From an uncultured Treponema sp. (GTDB lineage Bacteria > Spirochaetota > Spirochaetia > Treponematales > Treponemataceae), in the NCBI GenBank assembly GCA_946538875.1, contig CAMNHD010000010.1:1-14481 (forward strand): a stretch of DNA of 14,481 nt. Direction: 5' to 3'. The position numbers and the translations under genes are program-made. This document shows, piece after piece, positions 7,096 through 13,566 of the stretch (position 1 is its first letter; each line of letters begins with the position of its first letter). The notes under the pieces were generated by a model, which saw nothing but the letters and a program-made list of their open reading frames with translations, ran no database searches and was not told the origin of the DNA.

Positions 7096-7776
7096 GTTCA
7101 GCACCTCCATCTTCTGTCTCTTGAAAAAGCCGTCCAAAAGGTTCTCTTTGATTGAGTCATTAACGGCTTTGTCTACGGCCTGTGTCTTGGGCATAGTAGC
7201 AAGGTTTGTCCTTACTTTTGCCACGTAACTGCTATAATCATACAATGCTTTGCAACTTTTTTGAAGTGGTGAATTGTGTCCTGCGTTTATGTTTACCATT
7301 GTTGCGGTCCATTCGAACTCACCGGAGGAAGATGGGCTTTCAAAAGCATCTGAAAGGCGGAGCTTTACGGTGTCGGCTTTGTCTGCTGTTCCGTTGTAGA
7401 ATACGACAAAACGCGGAGAGGGAATTTTTACCAAGCTGTGACCAAACAAATCTTTTCTACGCTCACTAAGAATCATTTGATAGAGCTGGGCAAAATACAT
7501 GAGACCTCGGAGTGGCATGTTGGGGTTGTAAGTAGATTGCTGCTCGTACAGATTAATCTCTTCGCCAATCAGGAAGGACACATCGTTTTTCATCGTGACG
7601 TAGATAATGTTTTCAATTGTGGTAAGTTTGAGGTCTGAGATGTCTGTATAGCTGCTACCGTTGAGGGCGTTGTAAAGGGACAAGAGCCATCTTTTACTTT
7701 CTTCTGTGTTGCGGCCAAAGATGAATTTGAACAAGCGATCCTTGTACTGGGGATTCTGAGGAATGGATGTTGGCAT
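6841..7776 (-). CDS. Rpn-family PD-(D/E)XK nuclease / putative transposase
   Basis: 311 residues; ATG at 7776 with AAGGAG on the minus strand at 7787-7782, five bases away. The N terminus, PQYKDRLFKFIFG, followed by LYNALNG and NDVSFLI...EINLYEQQSTYNPNMPLR, is typical of Rpn (recombination-promoting nuclease, PDDEXK_2) proteins. Candidate catalytic residues are Asp65, Glu78 and Gln80 (E-x-Q). The C terminus is a charged, Gly-containing helix-rich tail (EGIADGISQGEIRGAQQTRIETA) and then a small HTH-like end, LTPKQISQASGLSIDEILAL. In E. coli, Rpn proteins are DNA endonucleases that promote RecA-independent recombination and have been reported as toxic anti-phage proteins. It is the only minus-strand gene here, set between two glycan modules and repeats, consistent with an inserted selfish or defence gene. 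Confidence 0.88.
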   Translation of the reverse strand: MPTSIPQNPQYKDRLFKFIFGRNTEESKRWLLSLYNALNGSSYTDISDLKLTTIENIIYVTMKNDVSFLIGEEINLYEQQSTYNPNMPLRGLMYFAQLYQMILSERRKDLFGHSLVKIPSPRFVVFYNGTADKADTVKLRLSDAFESPSSSGEFEWTATMVNINAGHNSPLQKSCKALYDYSSYVAKVRTNLATMPKTQAVDKAVNDSIKENLLDGFFKRQKMEVLNMSLTEFDQEEYDRNRRQEGYEEGIADGISQGEIRGAQQTRIETARNLLNMNILTPKQISQASGLSIDEILALKNEAEPVTQAQE

Positions 7777-7810
7777 AAAAACTCCTTGAAAAATACTTTT
7801 TTATCTTGGC

Positions 7811-7837
7811 AAATTTCAAAAATCGCTTTTGAAACTT
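7811..7837. promoter_or_regulatory. Inverted repeat upstream of the Rpn gene
   Basis: AAATTTCAAAA (7811-7821) and TTTTGAAACTT (7827-7837) form an 11-base inverted repeat with one mismatch and a 5-base spacer, 35 bases before the Rpn start codon in an A/T-rich leader. It could be an operator or a 5' UTR hairpin. No convincing -35/-10 pair was identified beside it. Confidence 0.35.
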
Positions 7838-7956
7838 ACTCATATATATTATTTTCCCTAGAATTTTTTTTCGTACAAATTTTTGTCAGGAAAATTTATT
7901 TTTTCGTAAAAAAGATTGCCGGGTCCTTGTTAGCAATCGCAAAATCTCATTCACAT

Positions 7957-8040
7957 ACGCCCGGCTGTAGGGGCACGCCGCAGGCGTGTTGCGAAGCAAT
8001 GGAGGCCGCTGCCCGGCCGGAACCCCGGAAGACGGGGAAC
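7957..8040 (-). repeat. Structured intergenic repeat, inverted relative of 11837-11941
   Basis: Read on the minus strand it has a C4G-loop-CG4 hairpin (8037-8023), GGCCGGGC (8018-8011), CTCCATTGC (8004-7996) and GCCTGCGGC (7985-7977), the last lying within a CACGCC/GGCGTG stem (7974-7988). The same blocks occur in the same order at 11854-11911 on the plus strand, with different spacing. This supports one diverged repeat family in opposite orientations. Confidence 0.5.
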
Positions 8041-8296
8041 TTGAAAGCCATGTTCTCCCGGTTGGAGCAGAGAATGCTTGCCGGGGATGGGTGTTAAGAA
8101 AGATTGCCGGATGCTGGCGTTCTGCGGCTTTGCACAGCTGATTTGCGACAAGTCTTGCTGTGACATTTGTTGTATTGAGAATGAATTGTCCGGCAATGAT
8201 AAATGTTAAAGCGGCGGTTGCCTTGTTTGCGGGTGAGTGGGGTGGTTGTATGACCCGGCAAAGAGCGCAGTGCAGTGCCGTCCGGGAAAAAATTCC

Positions 8297-8325
8297 TTGC
8301 AGATTGAAAGGGCTTATGTTAAAAT
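8297..8325 (+). promoter_or_regulatory. Predicted sigma-70-type promoter
   Basis: TTGCAG (8297-8302) and TAAAAT (8320-8325) are 17 bases apart. The -10 matches the consensus at five of six positions; the -35 is weak (three of six). An alternative pair, TTGAAA (8304-8309) with TATGAA (8327-8332), also has a 17-base spacer and would overlap the operator. Either arrangement puts the palindrome at or just after the -10. Confidence 0.5.
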
Positions 8326-8328
8326 ATA

Positions 8329-8342
8329 TGAAAACGTTTTCA
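8329..8342. promoter_or_regulatory. Perfect 14-bp LacI/GalR-type operator palindrome
   Basis: TGAAAACGTTTTCA is a perfect palindrome with the central CG typical of LacI/GalR-family operators. The symmetry continues with only one mismatched pair out to 8324-8347. It lies 21 bases before the start codon of the GH43_24-like gene and three bases after a -10 box, where a bound repressor would block transcription. A near-identical site precedes the 12049 gene. No regulator gene is in the window. Confidence 0.75.
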
Positions 8343-8362
8343 AATATAACCGGGGGTTTTTT

Positions 8363-10339
8363 ATGAAGAAAGTTTGTGCGGTAAAGTTTTTGGGATTAGC
8401 TGCGGTGGCTTTTGCCCTGTCGGTTTCTTTTGCTTCGTGCAGCCATTCGGTTGCTGACGGTGACGGGGAAAAGGTTCCGGTGGCAAGTCTTTCGGCGGGC
8501 AAGGGTAATTTTACTTGCGCCAGCAGTTCTGCGCTTGCTGCTGACGGGCGGCCTCTTATGGTTCTTACGGCGCTTCCTTTTGAGCTTGAGGGGCAGCGTG
8601 ACGTGGACTGTTTTAAGCTTCATTGGAACGAGGTTGAGGGCGCGGCTTTTTACCGTCTGTTTGAAAAATCTGGCTCTGAATACCGTGTGGTAACTGACGG
8701 GCTTTACGGACGCAGCTCTTCGACTGGCGATTTGTACGGCACTGTTTTTGATGTGTATGGGTTGGGCAGCACTGCGCGCTATTACAAGGCGGCTTCTTAC
8801 GATGAGTCTGGAGACCTGATTGCCGAGACTGGCGATGTTGAGTGCAGGCCTTTTGGGGATTACACCCAGAAAGTTTACGACAATACCAAGAACTCTTCTT
8901 TTGAAAAAGCTGACACTTCTTTGAGCTATGGCGGAAAGTATTGGCGCTACGTTTACATCCGCTCTTCGCGCAACCAGGTGAGCCTTGAGGAGCAGTGGAG
9001 CCTTGACGGAAACGCGCCGTGGAATTCCAACGGAATTGTTGTCGGCGGAAACCCGGATGACTTTGCTGACGGAACAAGCGATAAGCGTTATTGTTCCTGG
9101 CTTAGCGCTGAATACAACGGAGGTACTGGCTGCAAGTTTGAGTCCACGAGTTATCTGCAGCGCTCCGACGGTACGGTGATAAACTGGTCTCATTACGAAA
9201 ACGGCAAGGACTATTCCCTTGGCAAAGTGATATGTGTTTACGGCGTTCCCGGCAGCGGTGTGTTCACTGTTGAGAGCGAGCCTTACCATCCGTGCGGAAA
9301 CGAGAGCCGCGACCTTGGAAGCTTTGTTGACTCTGACGGCTCGGCATACATAATCGGCTCCACTTCTTCGGCTCAGACTCTCTACAAACTGGATGACACC
9401 TGGACCAAGGTTGACGAAAGCTTTGAGCCTGTGACCCTTTATTCTGGCTCGCGTGAGGCTCCCTGCTTTATGAAGCTTGGCGACTGGTATTATATGTTCA
9501 GCTCTGAGCAGCAGGGATGGATGCCGACACAGGGCGCATATATCTCTGGCAAAACTTTTGCGGAGCTTGCCTCATGCCCTTTGCAAAACACCGGTAACCG
9601 CGCCACTTTTGGCGGACAGAGCGGCTGGATGCAGAAGTTTGGGGACAATTACGGCATGATGGCGAACCGCTGGATTCACGGCTGGGGACTTGACAGATTT
9701 GATTTTTCCCTGGGCTACACCTATGCCGCGCGTTACCTTCCGGTCTCTTACTGCGAGGGATATGCCTTTTACGACTTTTTCCCGGAAATCCATTATGATG
9801 AAAAGACCGGGACGGTTATTCCTGTCCAGCGGGGAAGGCTTGTGTCTTTGGGCAAGGCCGACGAAAAACTTTCCAGCGCAAAGGCAGGGACAGACGAGCA
9901 CGGCAACACTTACGATGTTTCCCTTGCCACGGACGGAATCAGCTGGTCAAACGATACAAGCCCAAGTTGGGGAAACCTTAAGAACTATTACATGCCTTCC
10001 GCTTCGGGCGAATATTATGTGACTGTGAACCTTCGCAAAGATTTCAGAATCGGCGAGGTGGATGTGACCTTCCGCCAGGTGGGAGGCTCTGAGCCTGCAA
10101 GCCATTTTGTGATAGAAGGCTGCCGTAACAGCTCGGGCTTTGGCTGGGAAGTGATAAAAGACCAGAGCGGAAACTATCTTTCAGGTTTTGTTGACTCAAA
10201 GATTGACAATCCTGCGACATTCAGGATGGTGCGCGTGCGTGTTACCGGTATGCACGACGTGAACCCAAGCCACGGCACAAGCGGCAACTGGTGGGCGCGC
10301 GGTATTCACGAGATAAGTGTCTATGGCTATGAAGAGTGA
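8363..10339 (+). CDS. FN3-like / GH43_24-like / discoidin-like lipoprotein, predicted exo-beta-1,3-galactanase
   Basis: 658 residues from ATG 8363. The frame extends back to 8237, but that would run through the promoter and operator, while 8363 gives a lipoprotein signal ending FASC (Cys26). The ribosome binding site is only GGGGG (8352-8356). An FN3-like segment (82-161) contains CFKLHWNEVEGAAFYRLFEK. The catalytic part (~175-515) has SRDLGSFVDSDGSAYIIGS, SREAPCFMKLGDWYYMFSS, GWMPTQGA and ATFGGQSGW, the pattern I know from GH43_24 exo-beta-1,3-galactanases (C. thermocellum and Phanerochaete enzymes). In that group the acid is a Glu (here probably Glu365) and the usual Asp base is replaced by Gln (here probably Gln419). 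The C terminus (~525-658) resembles an F5/8 type C (CBM32-like) domain. The next gene overlaps its end by 17 bases, so they share an operon. The subfamily should be checked. Confidence 0.7.
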   Translation: MKKVCAVKFLGLAAVAFALSVSFASCSHSVADGDGEKVPVASLSAGKGNFTCASSSALAADGRPLMVLTALPFELEGQRDVDCFKLHWNEVEGAAFYRLFEKSGSEYRVVTDGLYGRSSSTGDLYGTVFDVYGLGSTARYYKAASYDESGDLIAETGDVECRPFGDYTQKVYDNTKNSSFEKADTSLSYGGKYWRYVYIRSSRNQVSLEEQWSLDGNAPWNSNGIVVGGNPDDFADGTSDKRYCSWLSAEYNGGTGCKFESTSYLQRSDGTVINWSHYENGKDYSLGKVICVYGVPGSGVFTVESEPYHPCGNESRDLGSFVDSDGSAYIIGSTSSAQTLYKLDDTWTKVDESFEPVTLYSGSREAPCFMKLGDWYYMFSSEQQGWMPTQGAYISGKTFAELASCPLQNTGNRATFGGQSGWMQKFGDNYGMMANRWIHGWGLDRFDFSLGYTYAARYLPVSYCEGYAFYDFFPEIHYDEKTGTVIPVQRGRLVSLGKADEKLSSAKAGTDEHGNTYDVSLATDGISWSNDTSPSWGNLKNYYMPSASGEYYVTVNLRKDFRIGEVDVTFRQVGGSEPASHFVIEGCRNSSGFGWEVIKDQSGNYLSGFVDSKIDNPATFRMVRVRVTGMHDVNPSHGTSGNWWARGIHEISVYGYEE

Positions 10340-11822
10340 TTTTGTTGCCTCTTATCTTGCAAAGATAAATGATGTGATTGCCGCTGGTCCCTTTAAGGAC
10401 AACTGGCAGTCTTTGTCCGCATACAGGGTGCCTGAGTGGTACGAAAACCTTAAGTTCGGAATCTTTATCCACTGGGGACTCTATTCGGTGCCGGCTTTTG
10501 GCAGCGAGTGGTATTCCCGGAACATGTACATTCAGGGAAGCCGCGAATACCAGCACCATCTTGAGACTTACGGCAGGCACAAGGACTTTGGCTACAAGGA
10601 TTTTATCCCCCTCTTTAAGGCAGAGAGCTTTGACGCGGACAAGTGGGTGGCTCTTTTCCGCCAGGCAGGGGCGCAGTATGTGATACCTGTTGCCGAGCAT
10701 CACGACGGATTCCAGATGTACAAGAGCGGTGTTTCCAGATGGAACGCTTACGAAATGGGGCCGAAGCGCGATATCGTGGGCGAGCTGTCAGATTCTCTGA
10801 AAAAGGCCGGTATTGTAAACGGAGCCTCAAGCCACAGGGTGGAGCACTGGTTCTTTATGGGCCACGGCCGCGAGTTTGACAGTGACATAACCGAAAACGA
10901 AAAGTACGGCGACTTTTATTTTCCCGCAATGCCGGAGCCGGATCACCACGATTTGTTTTCCAAGCCTGAGCCGGACGAATGTTTTTTGCAGGACTGGCTT
11001 GTGCGCTGCTGCGAGATTGTGGACCGCTTTGAGCCTAAAATCGTTTACTTTGACTGGTGGATTCAGCACAGCGCGGTAAAGCCCTACCTTAAAAAGTTCG
11101 CGGCTTATTTTTACAACCGTTCGGCCAAGTGGGGCGGCGGTGTGATAAACTACAAGCACGATGCCTTTATGTCCGGTACAGCGGTGGTTGACATCGAGCG
11201 CGGTCAGTTTGCGGACGTAAAGCCTTTTGTCTGGCAGACAGACACTTCGGTTGCAAACAACTCATGGTGCTATACGCCTGACAATGAGTACAAGAGCCCT
11301 GTGCAAATCATCTGCTCGCTTGTGGATATCGTAAGCAAAAACGGGCGGCTCTTGCTTAACATCGGTCCCAAGGCAGACGGCACTATACCGGAAAAAGACG
11401 CTCATATATTGAGCGAAATCGGTGGCTGGCTGGGCGTGAACGGCGAGGCTGTCTACAATTCGCGGGTGTGGCGCTTTTGCGGAGAGGGGCCTGCGAGGGT
11501 TCAGGAAGGGCAGTTTGCGGATTCTGCGTCGGTGGGCTACAGCGCGGAGGATATCCGCTTTACAGTGGCCGGCGGCTTTTTGTATGCCTTTGTGATGCGC
11601 TGGCCGGAAGACGGACAGGTGAAAATCACGACTTTAAGGAAAGCCGATGCCTCAAGCAAGCCCTTCTTTAGCGGAATCATAAAAGGCGTGGAGCTTTTGG
11701 GCTTTGGCGGCCCGCTGGACTGTAGGCGCACGCAAGAGGCGCTTTTTGTGCAGATTCCCCAGGCGGCAAAAAAGTCCGTGAACGCAGAATACCCCCTTGT
11801 GCTCAAGATTTTGGTGGATTGA
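10323..11822 (+). CDS. GH29 alpha-L-fucosidase, cytoplasmic
   Basis: 499 residues from ATG 10323; ATG 10329 and GTG 10317 are alternatives, all inside the end of the upstream gene, indicating translational coupling. GH29 features are clear: VPEWYENLKFGIFIHWGLYS (substrate-binding His50), PVAEHHDGF (His126/His127), KRDIVGEL, and KIVYFDWWI, whose Asp244 is the expected catalytic nucleophile; LLLNIGPKADG follows near the end of the barrel. A C-terminal beta-rich part (~390-499) completes the usual length. The reaction is release of alpha-linked L-fucose with retention. There is no signal peptide or lipobox at any candidate start, unlike the other glycosidases here, so it should act inside the cell on imported oligosaccharides. 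Co-transcription with the galactanase-like gene suggests a fucosylated galactan-type substrate. Confidence 0.9.
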   Translation: MAMKSDFVASYLAKINDVIAAGPFKDNWQSLSAYRVPEWYENLKFGIFIHWGLYSVPAFGSEWYSRNMYIQGSREYQHHLETYGRHKDFGYKDFIPLFKAESFDADKWVALFRQAGAQYVIPVAEHHDGFQMYKSGVSRWNAYEMGPKRDIVGELSDSLKKAGIVNGASSHRVEHWFFMGHGREFDSDITENEKYGDFYFPAMPEPDHHDLFSKPEPDECFLQDWLVRCCEIVDRFEPKIVYFDWWIQHSAVKPYLKKFAAYFYNRSAKWGGGVINYKHDAFMSGTAVVDIERGQFADVKPFVWQTDTSVANNSWCYTPDNEYKSPVQIICSLVDIVSKNGRLLLNIGPKADGTIPEKDAHILSEIGGWLGVNGEAVYNSRVWRFCGEGPARVQEGQFADSASVGYSAEDIRFTVAGGFLYAFVMRWPEDGQVKITTLRKADASSKPFFSGIIKGVELLGFGGPLDCRRTQEALFVQIPQAAKKSVNAEYPLVLKILVD

Positions 11823-11836
11823 TTCACGCTGTGTGT

Positions 11837-11941
11837 GGGCGTTCTGGGCGTTTCCCCACTTGCGTGGGGCCGGGCTGCTACAGGTTCCGCTATCGCTCCA
11901 TTGCCTGCGGCAACGCTCCGCGCCTTCCGTATCCCTAACGC
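11837..11941 (+). repeat. Structured intergenic repeat element
   Basis: It runs from GGGCGTT (11837 or 11846) to ATCCCTAACGC (ending 11941). It contains CCCCAC-TTGC-GTGGGG (11854-11869), GGCCGGGC (11868-11875), CTCCATTGC (11896-11904) and a TTGCC/GGCAA stem (11901-11913). The GCGTT/AACGC ends form a short terminal inversion. From memory, elements beginning GGGCGTT and ending CCCTAACGC are scattered between genes in treponemes and Bacteroidetes. No protein is encoded. Confidence 0.5.
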
Positions 11942-11966
11942 TCTGCAAAGAAAATCAAAAAAAAAT

Positions 11967-11995
11967 TTGACGGATAGGAAAAACAGGTGTAAACT
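11967..11995 (+). promoter_or_regulatory. Predicted sigma-70-type promoter
   Basis: TTGACG (11967-11972, five of six to consensus) and TAAACT (11990-11995, four of six) are separated by 17 bases. The expected transcription start falls at about 12002, inside the operator that follows. This gives the 12049 gene its own promoter rather than relying on read-through from the fucosidase gene. Confidence 0.6.
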
Positions 11996-11999
11996 GAAA

Positions 12000-12013
12000 T
12001 GAAAAGGTTTTCA
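12000..12013. promoter_or_regulatory. LacI/GalR-type operator, near-perfect palindrome
   Basis: TGAAAAGGTTTTCA differs from the operator at 8329-8342 at one central position (CG to GG). It starts four bases after the -10 box, matching the three-base gap at the other site, so repression by the same regulator is likely. AGGAGG (12039-12044) and ATG 12049 follow. Confidence 0.7.
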
Positions 12014-12048
12014 TAAAGTGCTATGGGCAATCATTTTCAGGAGGAAGA

Positions 12049-13551
12049 ATGAAAAAGTTATTTTCGGCAGTTCTTGCTGTTTTAGCGGCGGAGGTTATGT
12101 TTATGTCTGTCAGTTGCAGGCAGGAGCCAAAAGAGATTTCTGAGGCTAAGGCATTTGTGATTTGGGAGCCTGTAGAGGGCGCCGAATCTTACAGCATTGG
12201 CATCGTAAAAAACTCAAATGAAATTTCTTATGTAAACACGGATTCTGCAAATCCCTATTATGAGTGGAAGGGGCTTGAGGAAGGAGAAGAATATACATTT
12301 TCAGTTTACGCCAACCTTGCGGGCGGAAAAAAGAGCGCTGCCGTAAAGCGTACGGTCTGTGCCTCTGAGGGAGAAAGGTGCCTTCGTGTCATGGGTTACT
12401 TCCGTGATTCAGCAAGCACACTTGCCGAGCAGAGCCTTCATCTTGCCGTTACAACAGACGGTTTGCACTGGCAGGCCCTTAACGGAAACACCGCTGTGTT
12501 CCAGCTCAGCACAATCGGCGGAAACCGCGTGCGCGACCCGTATATCGTAAAAAAGCCGGACGGAAAATACCTGATGATTGCAACCGACTGGACTACTTAC
12601 CTTGCATCTGAGCTGCCGGGTAACCACAGGCTCTATGACGGTACGACAAGCACCAAGAATAACTGGGATTACGTTACCAACAATTACTGGAACGTCAACA
12701 CCACATGTCTTATCTTTGCCGACTCAGACGACATGATTACATGGACCAACGAGCGTCAGATTCAGATGGTTAGCGATGCCGACAAGATTGCTTTTAAGGA
12801 ATCGTTCGGAAACTACCAGTTCTGCTGGGCGCCGGAAATCATCCATAATAACGGCGAGGTTATTTTTACAGAACCGGTGGCTGATCCAGAGACTGGCGTA
12901 AAGAAGACATACACTTACGGTGTAATCTGGAGCGGTTCAGGTGAGACCAACGGAAAGACAAGCAAGTCTTACAATGCAAAAAAAGATGTTTATGAGACAA
13001 CTAGCGGCCACGATTTTGGCTACCGCCGCATTTTTGTGAACTACACCAACGATTTTGAGACTTTCTCTGAGCCGCAGGTGTATTTTGAGCCGCAGCCGGC
13101 AGGAAAAACCGCAAACGGATGTATCGATGCGAGCGTCTGTTCTGACGACAAGGGCAAGTTCTATCTCTTCTTTAAGGATGAACGCTCCGGCTACTATGGA
13201 ATGGGACAGAACTGGTCCGATTCCCTGCTGCCCAACTCTTTCAACCGGAACTGTGTCTGGGGAAGGGGTTACAATGACAGGCAGATTCAGGAAGCGGCCG
13301 GCGGCACTTACAACCAGGGGGAGGGTATGTTCTGCTTCAGGGCAAACCCCGGCGTGGACAAGTGGTATCTGGTTCTTGATGCCCATGATGCCAAACAGTC
13401 AAAGGTCTTTGCCACTTACGAGACTACAGACTTTATGACATGGAAGGAAAACGACAAAACTTCATGGCCGGCTGGTGACATCCGCCACGGAGCAAGCGTT
13501 GAGGTAACTCTTGAAGAGATGACGAATCTTATCGAAGCGTTTGGATTCTAA
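12049..13551 (+). CDS. FN3-GH43 surface lipoprotein, glycosidase
   Basis: 500 residues; AGGAGG (12039-12044) lies four bases before ATG. The lipoprotein signal ends SVSC (Cys23). A short FN3-like domain (~33-106) contains AFVIWEPVEGAESYSIGIVK and GLEEGEEYTFSVYA. The GH43 propeller follows: NRVRDPYIVKKPDGKYLMIATDW with candidate base Asp163, CWAPEIIHNNGEV at 259-271, GCIDASVCSDDKGKFYLFFKDE with candidate modulator Asp360, and NQGEGMFCFRA with candidate acid Glu425. It is paralogous to the 5071 gene, with the same FN3-GH43 order and the shared GVIWSG, NYTNDF and IRH near the C terminus. It probably hydrolyses arabinose- or xylose-bearing side chains at the cell surface, substrate unproved. It heads its own operator-controlled unit with the 13567 gene, which starts 15 bases downstream. 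Confidence 0.83.
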   Translation: MKKLFSAVLAVLAAEVMFMSVSCRQEPKEISEAKAFVIWEPVEGAESYSIGIVKNSNEISYVNTDSANPYYEWKGLEEGEEYTFSVYANLAGGKKSAAVKRTVCASEGERCLRVMGYFRDSASTLAEQSLHLAVTTDGLHWQALNGNTAVFQLSTIGGNRVRDPYIVKKPDGKYLMIATDWTTYLASELPGNHRLYDGTTSTKNNWDYVTNNYWNVNTTCLIFADSDDMITWTNERQIQMVSDADKIAFKESFGNYQFCWAPEIIHNNGEVIFTEPVADPETGVKKTYTYGVIWSGSGETNGKTSKSYNAKKDVYETTSGHDFGYRRIFVNYTNDFETFSEPQVYFEPQPAGKTANGCIDASVCSDDKGKFYLFFKDERSGYYGMGQNWSDSLLPNSFNRNCVWGRGYNDRQIQEAAGGTYNQGEGMFCFRANPGVDKWYLVLDAHDAKQSKVFATYETTDFMTWKENDKTSWPAGDIRHGASVEVTLEEMTNLIEAFGF

Positions 13552-13566
13552 GAAACGGAGGAATAG

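Larger units (their letters stand above)
7777..8296. repeat. Gene-free spacer with dispersed repeats
   Basis: About 520 bases between the Rpn start and the promoter of the 8363 gene. The left part (7788-7913) is very A/T-rich and should hold the Rpn promoter. The rest is G/C-rich and repetitive: a compound structured repeat (7957-8040), AAAGATTGCCGG-type motifs at 7910-7923 and 8099-8110 with the inverse CCGGCAAT at 8190-8197, and stretches with nothing recognisable. Short open frames here have neither good ribosome binding sites nor protein-like composition. Confidence 0.55.

Noticed and set aside
7786..8097. Possible small gene in the Rpn-galactanase spacer
   Set aside because: It starts in the Rpn leader, has no good ribosome binding site and its second half translates the structured repeat.
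8237..8362. N-terminal extension of the 8363 gene
   Set aside because: It would place the promoter and operator inside coding sequence and bury the lipoprotein signal peptide 42 residues from the start.
8396..9289. Long minus-strand open frame of 297 codons opposite the galactanase-like gene
   Set aside because: Its composition is Arg/Lys/Ala/Val-rich with no domain pattern; it is antisense to a gene with clear signal peptide and enzyme motifs.
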